Shown: positions 8,830 through 18,759, numbered from the stretch's first letter. The stretch: 64,000 nucleotides of DNA from Caballeronia sp. M1242 (GCF_017220215.1 NZ_CP071129.1:2294001-2358000); one strand, 5' to 3'. The notes: generated from the letters alone by a model not told the origin. Made by a program: numbers and translations.

Positions 8830-8892
8830 GAAGAGAGCTTCCCCAGCGCGGCTTTCGCGGCCGCCGCACGACTGCATCGACTAGGTGACGAC

Positions 8893-11607
8893 TTGCCCAC
8901 GCCTTTCACCAAACACCTGGTTTCCACCAAGTTTTCGCCGCCGCGCATCGGCGCACGGCATGTCCCTCGCACGAACCTGCTCGCGCAACTGGATCGCGTG
9001 CATCAGGCGCAACTCGCGCTCGTGTCCGGCAGCGCCGGCTACGGCAAGACCGTGCTGCTCGCGCAATGGCGGCAGAACTGCCTGAAGTCCGGCGCGGAGG
9101 TCGCATGGCTTTCGCTCACCGCCGACGACGGCGGCTACGCGGATTTTTGCGCAGAGCTCTTCGCGGCGATGCAGCGCCTGGGCATCTCGGTCGAAACCGA
9201 CATGCCGCCCGACGACACGAGCGCGAGCGCAATGGACGCGGCGATCGCGGCCATCGTCGAGGGCGCGGTCGATCTGCCGAAGGACGTGTATCTGATCATC
9301 GACGACTATCACCACGTCGAAGCGCCCGCTGCGCACAAGTTCGTGCAGAAGCTGCTGGATCACGGGCCGGGCAATCTGCACCTCGTGATTTCCTCGCGCG
9401 TGACGCCACCGTTGAGTCTCAGCCGCTTGCGGATGATGGGTCAAATCGTCGAAGTGGACAGCGCGGAATTGCCGTTCGATCTGCCGGAAACACGGCATTT
9501 TCTCGATGAAAACCTCGGCACCGGCAAGATCAATGCGGACGAGCTCGGCCTGATTCACGAGCTCACGAGCGGCTGGCCGTCGTGCCTGCAACTGATCGTC
9601 ACGATGCTGCGCAATCGCCCGGAAGCGCGGAGCATGCTGCAGGATCTCGTGTGGCGCTCGAATGATCTGCAGACCTATCTGAGCGAAGAAATCATCGCGC
9701 ATCTGCCGGAGGAACTGACGGCGTTTGCCGAGAGCATGTGCGTGTTCCGGCGCTTCAACGCGTCGCTCGCGCAGAGCGTGACGGGTCAGGCGAACGCGGC
9801 GGACCTGCTCAAGAAGATGGAGGACGATAACCTGCTGACCATCCGAATCGATTCGGACGACAGAATGATCTGGTATCGCCTGCATCGGCTCTTCGGCGAA
9901 TTTCTTTCGACGCGTCTGGAGCGGCGCGGCCGCGACGCCGTGAACGAGCTGCATAGGCGCGGCGCGCGCTGGTTCGCGGAAAACGGCCTGCTCGCCGACG
10001 CCATGCGCCACGCGAGTCTCGGCAACGACATCGAATACGCCACCGGGATGATCGAGCGCGCCGCGCCCGCAACGTGGAATCTCGACTATCTCAGCCCGAC
10101 GCTGCATCTGCTGGATCGCGTGCCGGAAGATGTGCTGTTCCGTCACCCGCGCCTGTTGTTTCTCGCTTGCCTGACGGTTTCGCTGACGTCGCGGCCCGCG
10201 AAGGCCAAGGCGTGGCTCGCGCAACTGCGCAGCGGCGCGCACGGGGTTCCGCCGGAGATCGAGCGCAGTCTGCCGCTCGTCGAGGCGGCCATCGCGTTTC
10301 AGAACGATGACGCCGCGCGCATGATCGAACTGCTCGAACCGGTGCGCGACGCGGCCGTCGAGAACCCGTTCCTGCGGTATATGCTGATCGCGGAACTGGG
10401 CGTGGCGTATCGCTCGGTGGGCCGCTACGCCGAAGCGAAGCGTCTCTTCGACACGCATCATGTCCCGCACGCCGATCGCAACAACGACATGGCGCTCGTC
10501 GTCGAGGCGACGCTGGTGTCCAATCTCATGTTCGAAGGCCGCATGCGCGATGCAGAGCGTCTGGGCTCGGCGTTGCTCGCGCGATCGGTGAAGGCGGCGG
10601 GCCAACATTCGATCAGCGCGAACGTGTGCGCCGGCCTGCTCGCGGAGGTCTACTACGAGCTCGATCGCATCGACGACGCCCGCGAGACGATCGCCAACCG
10701 GCGCGGCCTGCTGCATTCGTGGGGACCGGATGTCACGATCTGGGCATCGCTGTGCCGCGCGAGGCTCGATCTCTTGCAGGAAGGCGCCGATGCCGCGCTC
10801 GCGTTCATCCGGCAGCAGACATCGCATCTGCAAAGCCTCGGTCAGCGGCGCGCCGTCAGCTATATGCTCGCCGAACAGGTCAAGGTTCTGCTCGTCAAGG
10901 GCGATCGCGCGGGCGCCAGCGAGACGGCGGCCTTGCTGGACGAACTGGCGCGCGCCAATACGAATACGGACGCGGACGGCGCGGTGCTTCCCGATGAAAT
11001 CGCGGCGAATGCGGCGCTCACGCGCGCGCGCGTGCTGCGCAACGACGATCCGGCCGAAGCATTGCGCGCGCTCGATGTCGTCCGGGCGCATGCCGTCGGC
11101 TTCAACCGTAGCCGCTTGCTTGCGCTCGTCGATCTGCTGTCGGGCGCGGTGCTCGCGGACATGAAGCGGACGGACGACGCGAACGCATGCCTGCTTCGCG
11201 CGGTGCAGGCGGGACGCGAGCTCGGCCTCGTGCGGACGTTCGTCGATGAAGCGCAGATCGTCGGCAAGCAGCTCGGCGCTCTCTTGCGCGAGAAGCGGCT
11301 CGACGCATCCAGCCTGCGCTACCTCGAAGAGCTGGTCGCGAAGCTCGCCGATAGCGCCAGCGCGGACGACGCCGCGTCGATGCTGCGACGCGCGAACACG
11401 TCGAAGACGGACGCCGTGCTTACGCAACGCGAGGTCGAGATTCTCGGGCTCGTCGCGCAGGCCATGTCGAACAAGCGCATCGCGCTCACGCTGAACATCA
11501 CGCTCGAAACGGTGAAATGGAACCTGCGCAATATCTTCGCGAAGCTGGGCGTATCGAGCCGTTACGATGCGATGGTGTGGGCGCGTAAGCAGGCGCTGAT
11601 TCAGTAG
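8893..11607 (+). CDS. MalT-like LuxR-family ATP-dependent transcriptional activator
   Basis: A 904-aa regulator. The N-terminus holds a STAND-type P-loop, VSGSAGYGKTVLLAQWRQ (about residues 37-54), and a Walker B-like VYLIIDDYHHVE. A long helical repeat middle follows, and a C-terminal LuxR HTH: LTQREVEILGLVAQAMSNKR and LETVKWNLRNIFAKLGVSSR. This is MalT/AcoK architecture, in which ligand binding drives ATP-dependent oligomerisation and activation. The apparent start is TTG at 8893; no ATG or GTG lies nearby in frame. It is divergent from the catabolic operon and its probable activator. The inducer is unknown. Confidence 0.85.
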   Translation: MPTPFTKHLVSTKFSPPRIGARHVPRTNLLAQLDRVHQAQLALVSGSAGYGKTVLLAQWRQNCLKSGAEVAWLSLTADDGGYADFCAELFAAMQRLGISVETDMPPDDTSASAMDAAIAAIVEGAVDLPKDVYLIIDDYHHVEAPAAHKFVQKLLDHGPGNLHLVISSRVTPPLSLSRLRMMGQIVEVDSAELPFDLPETRHFLDENLGTGKINADELGLIHELTSGWPSCLQLIVTMLRNRPEARSMLQDLVWRSNDLQTYLSEEIIAHLPEELTAFAESMCVFRRFNASLAQSVTGQANAADLLKKMEDDNLLTIRIDSDDRMIWYRLHRLFGEFLSTRLERRGRDAVNELHRRGARWFAENGLLADAMRHASLGNDIEYATGMIERAAPATWNLDYLSPTLHLLDRVPEDVLFRHPRLLFLACLTVSLTSRPAKAKAWLAQLRSGAHGVPPEIERSLPLVEAAIAFQNDDAARMIELLEPVRDAAVENPFLRYMLIAELGVAYRSVGRYAEAKRLFDTHHVPHADRNNDMALVVEATLVSNLMFEGRMRDAERLGSALLARSVKAAGQHSISANVCAGLLAEVYYELDRIDDARETIANRRGLLHSWGPDVTIWASLCRARLDLLQEGADAALAFIRQQTSHLQSLGQRRAVSYMLAEQVKVLLVKGDRAGASETAALLDELARANTNTDADGAVLPDEIAANAALTRARVLRNDDPAEALRALDVVRAHAVGFNRSRLLALVDLLSGAVLADMKRTDDANACLLRAVQAGRELGLVRTFVDEAQIVGKQLGALLREKRLDASSLRYLEELVAKLADSASADDAASMLRRANTSKTDAVLTQREVEILGLVAQAMSNKRIALTLNITLETVKWNLRNIFAKLGVSSRYDAMVWARKQALIQ

Positions 11608-11619
11608 GCGTCGCTGACG

Positions 11620-11683
11620 ACGTGTCGTTCGAGACACGTTGTGTCCCGGTCGTTCCTATAATGAGGCGATAACGCCTCAAGGA
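11620..11683 (+). promoter_or_regulatory. promoter and two inverted repeats upstream of the WYL gene
   Basis: ACGTGTC/GACACGT (11620-11639) forms one inverted repeat. A consensus -10 TATAAT is at 11657-11662, followed at once by GAGGCG-ATAA-CGCCTC (11663-11678) and an AAGGAA ribosome-binding site. The second repeat covers the expected transcription start, a classic position for autorepression. WYL regulators such as BrxR/CapW bind inverted repeats at their own promoters, so autoregulation is plausible. Confidence 0.5.
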
Positions 11684-11691
11684 ACCGCGCC

Positions 11692-12792
11692 ATGACCTCC
11701 AGTCTCGACGAAGCCATTCTCCGCGTGCTGCCGACGGAACGCGACGCCGTCGCGTGGCTCTCGACGCCCGAAGTGCGCCGCCGGCTGGAAGAGCGCGGGC
11801 ATCGCGTCGGATATACGAAAAAGGTGCAGCGCCACCTCACCGCATTGGAAGCCGAGTCGCGCGTCATATCGACGATCAACGGCCGCGAGTTGCTGTGGCA
11901 GCGCAAGCCGTGGCTGCACGGCCTTCAGGAAGGCGTCGGACTGATGAGCGCGTCGGAGGCCGTCGCGTTTCATATTCTTCAGCGATTCGCCGGCAACAAG
12001 CTGCCGGCCGCCGTCACGCAAGACATCGATCCGCTGTTCAAGGCGGCGGAAGCGCGGCTCTCGCAGGAAAAAGCGGACAGCCGCATGTATCGCGCGTGGG
12101 CCGACAAGATCGATTCCGTGGATGGCGCGTTCACGTTGATTCGCCCGAAGCTGCGTCCGGAGATCTTCAACACGGTGGCGACCGCGACGTTCTTCGAGCG
12201 CGAATTGCTCGTGCAGTATCGCGCCGCGTATCGCAGCGAGAGCAAGGAAAAGAGCGATGCGCCGAAGACGAAGCGCCTCTGGCCGCTCGCGCTCGTCGAA
12301 TCGGCGGGCGTCATGTACATGGTCGCGCAGGACCCGCGCCGCGCGCCGCCGGCCGGCGAAGGCGAGCCGGAATCGGCGCGCGCGCTGTATCGGCTGGACC
12401 GCATTCGTTCGGTGACGGAGTCCGGCGAATCGTTCAGCTATCCGGCGGACTTCCGGCTGCGCAAATACATCGAGACGCAGCAGGCGTTCGACTTTCTGCC
12501 CGAACCGGCGGTGAAGCTGGAGCTTGCGTTCGAAGGCAGCGCCGGCAATCAGTTGCGCGAATCGCCGATGTCGAAGGATCAGCAGATCGACACCCTGCCC
12601 GACGGCCGCATGAAAGTGACCGGCACCGTCACGCCGAGCCTCAAGCTGCGCTGGTGGCTGCGCGCGCTCGGCGCGGGCGTCGAGATTCTTGCGCCGCAAG
12701 CGTTGCGCGACGAGTTCGCGCAGGACTATCTGAAGCTCGCGAACCGCTATCGGCATGCAACGGCAAGCGCGCACGCAGGAGAAGCGGCATGA
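11692..12792 (+). CDS. WYL-domain transcriptional regulator
   Basis: A 366-aa protein. The N-terminal about 70 residues look like a winged helix ([20 protein letters not shown]). The middle has the WYL-type fold, where [18 protein letters not shown] and [11 protein letters not shown] match the usual WxLvay...yl.a......yrl.ri pattern; the C-terminus ([15 protein letters not shown]) resembles the WCX extension. WYL proteins sense nucleotides or nucleic acid and often control defence or DNA-damage genes. Its stop overlaps the Sir2 start (ATGA). The ligand is unknown. Confidence 0.8.
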   Translation: MTSSLDEAILRVLPTERDAVAWLSTPEVRRRLEERGHRVGYTKKVQRHLTALEAESRVISTINGRELLWQRKPWLHGLQEGVGLMSASEAVAFHILQRFAGNKLPAAVTQDIDPLFKAAEARLSQEKADSRMYRAWADKIDSVDGAFTLIRPKLRPEIFNTVATATFFERELLVQYRAAYRSESKEKSDAPKTKRLWPLALVESAGVMYMVAQDPRRAPPAGEGEPESARALYRLDRIRSVTESGESFSYPADFRLRKYIETQQAFDFLPEPAVKLELAFEGSAGNQLRESPMSKDQQIDTLPDGRMKVTGTVTPSLKLRWWLRALGAGVEILAPQALRDEFAQDYLKLANRYRHATASAHAGEAA

Positions 12793-13610
12793 GTGACGAA
12801 GCGCTCATTCAGCAAGCCGCTGCGTGGATCGCCGACGCCGATGGTCTTCTGATCACTGCGGGCGCCGGCATGGGCGTCGATTCGGGCCTGCCTGACTTCC
12901 GCGGCCCGGAAGGCTTTTGGCGCGCGTATCCGGCGTTGCGGCATCACGGCTTCTCGTTCGAGGAGATGGCCAATCCCGACGGCTTCGTTCGGCATCCGCG
13001 CCTTGCGTGGGGCTTCTACGGGCATCGGCTGGCGCTGTATCGCGCGACGCAGCCGCACGAAGGCTTCGACGTGCTGCGGCGCTGGGGCGCGAGCATGGGT
13101 CACGGCGCGTTCGTTTTCACGAGCAACGTCGATGGTCAATTCCAGCGCGCCGGTTTCGCCGCCGAGCGCGTCGCGCAGTGCCACGGCGCGATCCATGCGA
13201 TGCAGTGCATCGACGCCTGCACGAACGACATCTGGCCAGCCGACGCGTTCGAGCCGGTCGTCGACGAAAGCCGCTGCGAACTCGTCAACGCGTTGCCGCT
13301 TTGTCCGCATTGCGGCCGTCTCGCGCGCCCGAACATTCTGATGTTCGGTGACTGGAACTGGATCGACACGCAATCGGCGCAAGAGGAACGGCGACTCGCG
13401 GCTTGGCTTGAAAGCGTCGAACGGCTTGTCGTGATCGAACTGGGCGCGGGCCGCGCGCTGCCGACGGTGCGGCGCTTCAGCGAACGGCACGGGCCGCGCG
13501 TCGTGCGCATCAATCCGCGCGAGCACGGCATCGCGCCGGGCGTGGGCGTCGGCATCGCGGGCGGCGCGAAGGACACGCTGCTGCGGCTCGATCGCGCGCT
13601 GAACGGCTGA
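12789..13610 (+). CDS. Sir2-family NAD-dependent protein deacylase
   Basis: A 273-aa sirtuin. NAD-binding motifs are [20 protein letters not shown] (GAG..sGlPdFR) and [13 protein letters not shown]; the catalytic His is in [11 protein letters not shown]. Candidate zinc ligands are Cys in MQCIDAC and the later PLCPHCG. The deacylase would use NAD+ to remove acyl groups from lysines. It overlaps the WYL gene by 4 bp, so the two are translationally coupled. GAGMGVDSG is a variant of the common GAGISxxSG. Sirtuins also act as NADases in phage defence, but this one has the compact deacylase layout. Confidence 0.88.
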   Translation: MSDEALIQQAAAWIADADGLLITAGAGMGVDSGLPDFRGPEGFWRAYPALRHHGFSFEEMANPDGFVRHPRLAWGFYGHRLALYRATQPHEGFDVLRRWGASMGHGAFVFTSNVDGQFQRAGFAAERVAQCHGAIHAMQCIDACTNDIWPADAFEPVVDESRCELVNALPLCPHCGRLARPNILMFGDWNWIDTQSAQEERRLAAWLESVERLVVIELGAGRALPTVRRFSERHGPRVVRINPREHGIAPGVGVGIAGGAKDTLLRLDRALNG

Positions 13611-13624
13611 TGCCGCTGCGCGCT

Positions 13625-16600
13625 TCAGCTCATGTACCGCACGTTGACTTGCGGCCCGAACACTTCGCGCACCATGCCGACGAGATGATCGTGGTGGCTC
13701 AGAAAGATCACCTGCGTGCGCCTGGCGATCTGCGCCAGCACGCGCAGGCCGGCGCGCGCGCGGCCATCGTCGAAATTGATGAACAGGTCGTCCGCGACGA
13801 ACGGCAGCGCCGAAGCCTTCTCGCCATGCTCCTCCAGCGCCGCGAGCCGCAGCGCGAGGAAAAGCTGATCGCGCGTGCCCTCGCTCATTCCGCCGATCTC
13901 GACATGCGCGCCGTTCGTCGCGCGCACGGCGGCGAGCGCCATCGGCTGGCGGTCGTAATCGACGACGAGCCGCGAGAACGCCCCGAGCGTCAATTCCGCG
14001 AAGATGGCGCTCGCACGCGAGAGCATCGGGCCCTGGCGGCGCTCGCGGTAACGGTCGATGGCCCACTTCAGCAGCGTCGATGCCGTCTCCACCTTGATGA
14101 AGCGCTCGGCGGCGTCTGCCATCGCGGCGAGCGCCTCCTGACGCTTCGCCTCGGCGCGCGCCGCGTTGGCTTCGCCTGAAATCGCCCTCAGTTCGCGTTC
14201 GGCGGCGTCGAGTTCGGCGGCCAGCGCCGTCGAGACTTTCACCGATTCGTTGAGCGCGCTACTCGTCAGCGACAGTTGCGCCTGCACGTCCGCGATGTCC
14301 GCGCCGTCCACTTCCGCGATCAGCGCGTCGAGCGCGAGTCCGTCGCCGCCTTTGATGAACGCGTCGCGCGCGTCGTTCACGGCGGCGGTCAGGTCGCGCT
14401 TGCGTTGCGACTCGGCGATGCGCGCGGCGAGCAGTTCCGGCGTATCGACGCCCGCGAGTTCGTAGAGCGGGCGCAGCGTCGCACGGGCTTCGTCGAGCGC
14501 AGCCTTCGCAGCGCTCGCTTGCTCGTTGGCGGTTGCCAGTTCCCGGCGGATGCGCTCCGCTTCGCCGCGCGCCGCGCACGCGCTCTCCAGCCGCGACGAC
14601 AGTTCCGCCGAAATGCCACTTGCTTCGAGCGCGGCAAGCTCACGGTCGATGTGCGTGGCGAGCCGCGCCGCGTCCGCCTGGAACGCGGCGAGCGACGCGC
14701 GCATCGGTTCGATCTGTTGCGAGCGAATGGCGTCGATCTGCGCGAGTTGATCGCCGATCTTCTTCACGATGCCGATGGCCGTTTCCGCCGCCGCCTGCGA
14801 CTCCGCCGCGACCGCGAGGCCCGCGCGACCGACCGCCGCCGACCAGTCGCGCTGCCACTGCTCGAACGCGTCGCGGGCGGTCTTCGCGGCGTGTTGACGC
14901 GCGATGCTCTCGGCGCGGGCCGCGTCCAACTGTTCGCTCTTGTTACGCCGCGTCACGACAGCTTCGTCGATGGCGCTGATATGGCGCTCGGCGATGTCGC
15001 ATAGCGCGTCGAGGTCGGCGGACGGATCGGCAGCCACGCCCGCCTGCGCGAGTTGCCGCGCGAGTTCGGCGCGACGCGAGTCTGCATCGGCGGATTCGCG
15101 TGCGAGTTCTTCGGTGCAGCGGTCGAGCGTCTGGGATGCGGCAAGCGCCTGATCGCGGCGCGCGAGCCACGACGGCGCGTCGTCGAGCGCCATTTCCGCG
15201 ATCTGCGATTGGGCGGCCAGCGCGGCCCACGCGGCGTCGAACTGAGCGAGCGCCGTCGCGGCATCGCGCGCGGCCTGCTCCCGGCGTGCGACGGTTTCCT
15301 GCTCCACCGCGACGCGCCGCTTCAGCGCGCCGAGCTGCGTCGCCTGCCCGACCGAGCCGAGTTGACGATCCGCGAGCCCGTCGGCGGCGTGCATCGCCGT
15401 TTCGAAGCGCGGCGCGGCTGTCGCGAGCGGCGTCTCGCCCGCGCGGATGGCGTGCCACGCGGCGTTGCGCGCGTCGCGGGCCTCGCGGACATCGGCGGCC
15501 GTCACGACATCGTGTGTCTGCACGAAATCGCCCAGTTCGGTTTGCGTCGCGTGCAGCGCGTCTTGCGCTTCCTTCAGCCGATCGCCGGCCATCGCGAGCC
15601 GCGACGCCAGCGCCTGCCGTTCGTCGCGGAGCACCGCGATGCGCTCGGCGGCGGGCAGCGTCATCGCGCGCAATTCGGGCAGCGGCCGCGTCCACTTGCC
15701 GAGCGACGCGAGCGCCGCTTGCAACGCGTGGTCGGCTTCGCGGCGGGCGTCGTCGAGGCGGCGTTGCGTCGTCGCGGTATCGCGAGACTTCTGCGCGGAC
15801 CGCAGCGCCACGCGCAAGCCAGGGGCGACGTCGCAATCGGACAGCGCGGCGAGCCGCGTCTGCAACGCCGCGATCTGCTCCACGCTCTCGTGCGCCGCGC
15901 GCTCGGCGTTCCGAGCCGCGAGTTCCAGCTCGCCGCGATCCAGCATCAGGCTCGACACAGTCTGAAGCACGAGCGGTCCGGGCAGCGACTGCCGCGCGCT
16001 TGCTTCGTCCTGCCCCCAGCCGAGTTGCGCGCAATCCTGCGCAATCTGCCGCATGCGCACGGCGACTTCCTGTTCGAGTCGCGCGATCTCGTTCGCATGA
16101 TTCGCGCACTGATGCCGCGTCCCTTCGAGCGCGCGAATATCGGCTTCGACCGCCAGCAGCGCCTGATCGATGCGAATCTCGGTCAAGTCCTTCTGCAACT
16201 GCTCGACGTCGCGAGCGTGCAGATCGAGCGCGGTCTGCGCTGAAGCCAGCCGCGTCAGCGCGTTCTGAAGCGTCGCTTCGGCGTTGGCGGGCAGATCGGC
16301 GGTATCGCCGAGCGCGTCGAGTTCGGCCGACTTCGCGCGCCAGACGTTGAGATACGGCGCGGCGCGGCGGATGCGTTCGAGTTTCGCGCGCATGACTTCG
16401 AGTTCCGCGCGACGCGCTTCCTGCTCGCGGCTGCGCTCCTGCGCCTCCTCCACCGCGCCATGCGCCCGACGCCACTGCGCCGTCCGCACGCTCGCCGCCT
16501 TGAGTTCGGCGGTGGCTTCTTCATAATGCTTCAGCGCGACGTAGTACGCCCGCTCGCCCGACTTGCGCTTGGCCCAAAGGCTGTCGGCTTCGTCGGCGAG

Positions 16601-17089
16601 ACGCTGGCGCACTTCGCCCAGACTCGCGATGCCCGCCGCCGACTGAAACAGCACCTGCCCGACATCGCTCGATGCGTCGAGAATGCTCTGGCCGCCGCGA
16701 ATCAGCGCCGTGTGGTCGAGGCAATACATCTGCTCAAAGAAGCTCTTGTCGGCGGTGCCGAGGAACGGGGCGAGCGCATCGGCGGCGAGCGGGTCGCCGT
16801 TCGGCGTCGTGAGCGGCGACTTGCGGCTCTTCGTGCGATGAAACGCGAGCGCCGCGCCGTCTTTCTCCAGCTTCGCGCCCAGCCGCAGATCGCTTTGCGG
16901 ATGCAAAAACGCGAGCGACGAGCTATGCGGCATGCCGAAAAGCAGTTCGGAAATGGCCGTCTTGATGGTGGATTTGCCCGCCTCGTTCGGGCCGACGACG
17001 AAATGAAAATCGTGCTCCGCCAGCGGAAATTCGACGGCGTGATCCGTGAATTTGCCGAAGCGGATGAGATCGAGCTGGCTGATGCGCAT
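13625..17089 (-). CDS. SMC/Rad50-like AAA ATPase, YhaN type
   Basis: An 1154-aa ATPase. The N-terminus MRISQLDLIRFGKFTDHAVE leads into Walker A VVGPNEAGKSTIKTAISELL. A long central coiled coil (about residues 175-930, rich in Ala, Glu, Arg) separates it from the C-terminal signature GGMSEGTRDQLFLALRLAAL and Walker B LPFVADDLFINFDDGRA, ending with the H-loop FLSHHDHLV. This is the YhaN branch, which pairs with a YhaO nuclease like SbcC with SbcD. It starts 4 bp after the nuclease gene and is convergent with the Sir2 gene. A DNA-end or structure-processing role is inferred from the family. Confidence 0.87.
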   Translation of the reverse strand: MRISQLDLIRFGKFTDHAVEFPLAEHDFHFVVGPNEAGKSTIKTAISELLFGMPHSSSLAFLHPQSDLRLGAKLEKDGAALAFHRTKSRKSPLTTPNGDPLAADALAPFLGTADKSFFEQMYCLDHTALIRGGQSILDASSDVGQVLFQSAAGIASLGEVRQRLADEADSLWAKRKSGERAYYVALKHYEEATAELKAASVRTAQWRRAHGAVEEAQERSREQEARRAELEVMRAKLERIRRAAPYLNVWRAKSAELDALGDTADLPANAEATLQNALTRLASAQTALDLHARDVEQLQKDLTEIRIDQALLAVEADIRALEGTRHQCANHANEIARLEQEVAVRMRQIAQDCAQLGWGQDEASARQSLPGPLVLQTVSSLMLDRGELELAARNAERAAHESVEQIAALQTRLAALSDCDVAPGLRVALRSAQKSRDTATTQRRLDDARREADHALQAALASLGKWTRPLPELRAMTLPAAERIAVLRDERQALASRLAMAGDRLKEAQDALHATQTELGDFVQTHDVVTAADVREARDARNAAWHAIRAGETPLATAAPRFETAMHAADGLADRQLGSVGQATQLGALKRRVAVEQETVARREQAARDAATALAQFDAAWAALAAQSQIAEMALDDAPSWLARRDQALAASQTLDRCTEELARESADADSRRAELARQLAQAGVAADPSADLDALCDIAERHISAIDEAVVTRRNKSEQLDAARAESIARQHAAKTARDAFEQWQRDWSAAVGRAGLAVAAESQAAAETAIGIVKKIGDQLAQIDAIRSQQIEPMRASLAAFQADAARLATHIDRELAALEASGISAELSSRLESACAARGEAERIRRELATANEQASAAKAALDEARATLRPLYELAGVDTPELLAARIAESQRKRDLTAAVNDARDAFIKGGDGLALDALIAEVDGADIADVQAQLSLTSSALNESVKVSTALAAELDAAERELRAISGEANAARAEAKRQEALAAMADAAERFIKVETASTLLKWAIDRYRERRQGPMLSRASAIFAELTLGAFSRLVVDYDRQPMALAAVRATNGAHVEIGGMSEGTRDQLFLALRLAALEEHGEKASALPFVADDLFINFDDGRARAGLRVLAQIARRTQVIFLSHHDHLVGMVREVFGPQVNVRYMS

Positions 17090-17093
17090 CCCG

Positions 17094-18359
17094 TTACTCC
17101 GCGTCCGCGAGTTGCGCGATCAGGCCGGCGCGCGCTTCGCTCACGAGCTTCGCGAGATCGCCGTCGCGCACGTAGTCGAGTTCGGGCACGGACTTCTGCA
17201 AGTCGCTCGGCGCTTGCGTCGCGAGCGTGATGAGCCTGTCTTTGAGCATGGCGAGGAATTCGGGATCGGATTCGGCTTCGATCAGGAGCGCGTGAAGATC
17301 GGCGAGCGCGTCGCCGCCATCGGCAAGATCTGCTGCAGTGCGTTCGCGCGTGATCGGCTGCGTCGCGACTTTCACCTTCTCGAGCCACAAGCGGTCATGG
17401 CTGATCGCCGCGATCTGCGCGAGCACTTCGGCGCGTAGCTGCTTCTCGTTGGCGAAGAGTTCGCCGTGCGCCTTCGTCGCGCCGGTGATGCTCACGCGCA
17501 CCGCGTGCGGCACCGGACGCTCGGCGGCATCCACGAGCGTCTCCAGCGCACGGCCGGCCGCGCGGGCGACTTCATCGAGCGTGTCGAGGCCGGAAGCATC
17601 GACATTCACGGCTTCCCAGCGCAATACGTCGATGAACAGCCGCTCGACGCTGACCTCCTCCGCCTCGGACACGCTGACCAACACCGCGCCGCGCCGGCCC
17701 GTCTCGCGAATGGTGCGCCCCTGCAAGTTACCCGGAAACACGATGGTCGATGCTTCCTGCCACATCGCGAACTCATGCACGTGGCCGAGCGCCCAGTAGT
17801 GATACTCGCGCGCGTGCAGTTCGGCGACCGTGCACGGCGCATAGCTCGCGTGCATCGCCGCGCCTTCGAGCGCCGTGTGCAGCACGCCGACATTGAAATA
17901 ACCGTCGACAGGCGGCGGATACGCGGTCACGAGATTCGTCGTCACCGCCTTGTCCTTGAAGCTGTGGCCGTGCAGCGCGACCTTCAGCGCGTCGATGCGA
18001 TATGTCTGCGGCTTCTTCGTCGAAAACGTGTGGACGTTGTCCGGCAACTGAAGCTGGCTCGTCATTTCGCTTTCGGCGTCGTGATTGCCGTAGAGCAGAT
18101 ACACGGGAATGCCCGCGCGCCGCAGCTTGCCCATCTCCTTGCAGAAGAAGATGCCGGTGTTGTGATCGCGCCAGGTGCCGTCGTACAGGTCGCCCGCGAT
18201 GACCATGAAGTCCACTTGCTCGTCGATGGCGACCGACACGAGCTTCGAGAACGCCTCGCGCGTGGCGTTGCGCAGCATGTCGGCGGGCGCGTCGGCGTAG
18301 GCGGAAAGCCCGTGCAGCGGGCTGTCGAGATGGATATCGGCCGCGTGAATGAAGCGCAT
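17094..18359 (-). CDS. metallophosphoesterase DNA nuclease, YhaO/SbcD-like
   Basis: A 421-aa calcineurin-like phosphoesterase. Metal-ligand motifs occur in order: MRFIHAADIHLDSPL (DxH), VIAGDLYDGTW (GDxxD), YLLYGNHDAES (GNHD), ALHGHSF and WALGHVHEF (GHxH). The remaining C-terminal half is the capping/partner domain. Start 18357-18359 is preceded by GAAAGGAGAC, a strong ribosome-binding site, which rules out the longer frame. The partner ATPase follows after 4 bp, so the two form an SbcCD/Mre11-Rad50-like complex. Confidence 0.88.
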   Translation of the reverse strand: MRFIHAADIHLDSPLHGLSAYADAPADMLRNATREAFSKLVSVAIDEQVDFMVIAGDLYDGTWRDHNTGIFFCKEMGKLRRAGIPVYLLYGNHDAESEMTSQLQLPDNVHTFSTKKPQTYRIDALKVALHGHSFKDKAVTTNLVTAYPPPVDGYFNVGVLHTALEGAAMHASYAPCTVAELHAREYHYWALGHVHEFAMWQEASTIVFPGNLQGRTIRETGRRGAVLVSVSEAEEVSVERLFIDVLRWEAVNVDASGLDTLDEVARAAGRALETLVDAAERPVPHAVRVSITGATKAHGELFANEKQLRAEVLAQIAAISHDRLWLEKVKVATQPITRERTAADLADGGDALADLHALLIEAESDPEFLAMLKDRLITLATQAPSDLQKSVPELDYVRDGDLAKLVSEARAGLIAQLADAE

Positions 18360-18426
18360 GGCGCTGTCTCCTTTCAATGAGTGGTCGCGCTTCTCGCGTG
18401 TTCGAACGACGATGCTTGCAGACATT

Positions 18427-18490
18427 CGGGACATTTCGCGTCTCGTTCGGCTCAGTGCTTCGCCGTGCTCAAGAGACGCGAAATGTCCCG
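18427..18490. repeat. 18-bp perfect inverted repeat with 28-nt spacer
   Basis: CGGGACATTTCGCGTCTC (18427-18444) is repeated in perfect inverse orientation at 18473-18490. It sits in the divergent gap between the SbcD-like nuclease gene and the small ORF at 18538. As RNA or extruded DNA it would be a very stable hairpin. It carries no T-tract, so it is not an ordinary terminator. It could be an operator or a REP-like palindromic element. Confidence 0.8.
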
Positions 18491-18537
18491 ACAGGCACGC
18501 AGAATTCGTGAACGTCAACACGCAGCGAGGTAACCCG

Positions 18538-18759
18538 ATGACCAGTCCCTACACCGCTCATAACGTCGACGCCGCGATCGTGCATCTGGAGCGCGTCTTG
18601 TCGGCTGAAGGCGCGAATTCGCTATTCGGCCAGACTTACTGGCGCAAGCGCGTGCAGCAGGTCAGCGCGACGCGCGGCTTGCAGCGCGATCAGCGCATGC
18701 GGCTCGACCGATTGATGAAACTGCTCGCCACCGACGCATGCGAGGCCACATGCCAATGA
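18538..18759 (+). CDS. small hypothetical protein
   Basis: A 73-aa product (MTSPYTAHNVDAAIVHLERV...) with predicted amphipathic helices and many Arg/Gln residues; no family recognised. A GCGAGG ribosome-binding site precedes the ATG at 18538. The open frame extends upstream, but that extension reads through the 18-bp palindrome and has no start context. The gene is convergent with rsmA, 12 bp apart. No signal peptide or membrane segment is seen. Confidence 0.55.
   Translation: MTSPYTAHNVDAAIVHLERVLSAEGANSLFGQTYWRKRVQQVSATRGLQRDQRMRLDRLMKLLATDACEATCQ

Noticed and set aside
8881-11637. Long minus-strand open frame of about 918 codons opposite the MalT-like regulator
   Set aside because: It mirrors the regulator codons; composition is Arg/Ala-rich with no recognisable domain, typical of antisense frames in high-GC DNA.
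18349-18759. 136-codon version of the small ORF upstream of rsmA
   Set aside because: The extra N-terminal part is translated from the palindrome and the nuclease gene's upstream region; start at 18538 has the better ribosome-binding site.
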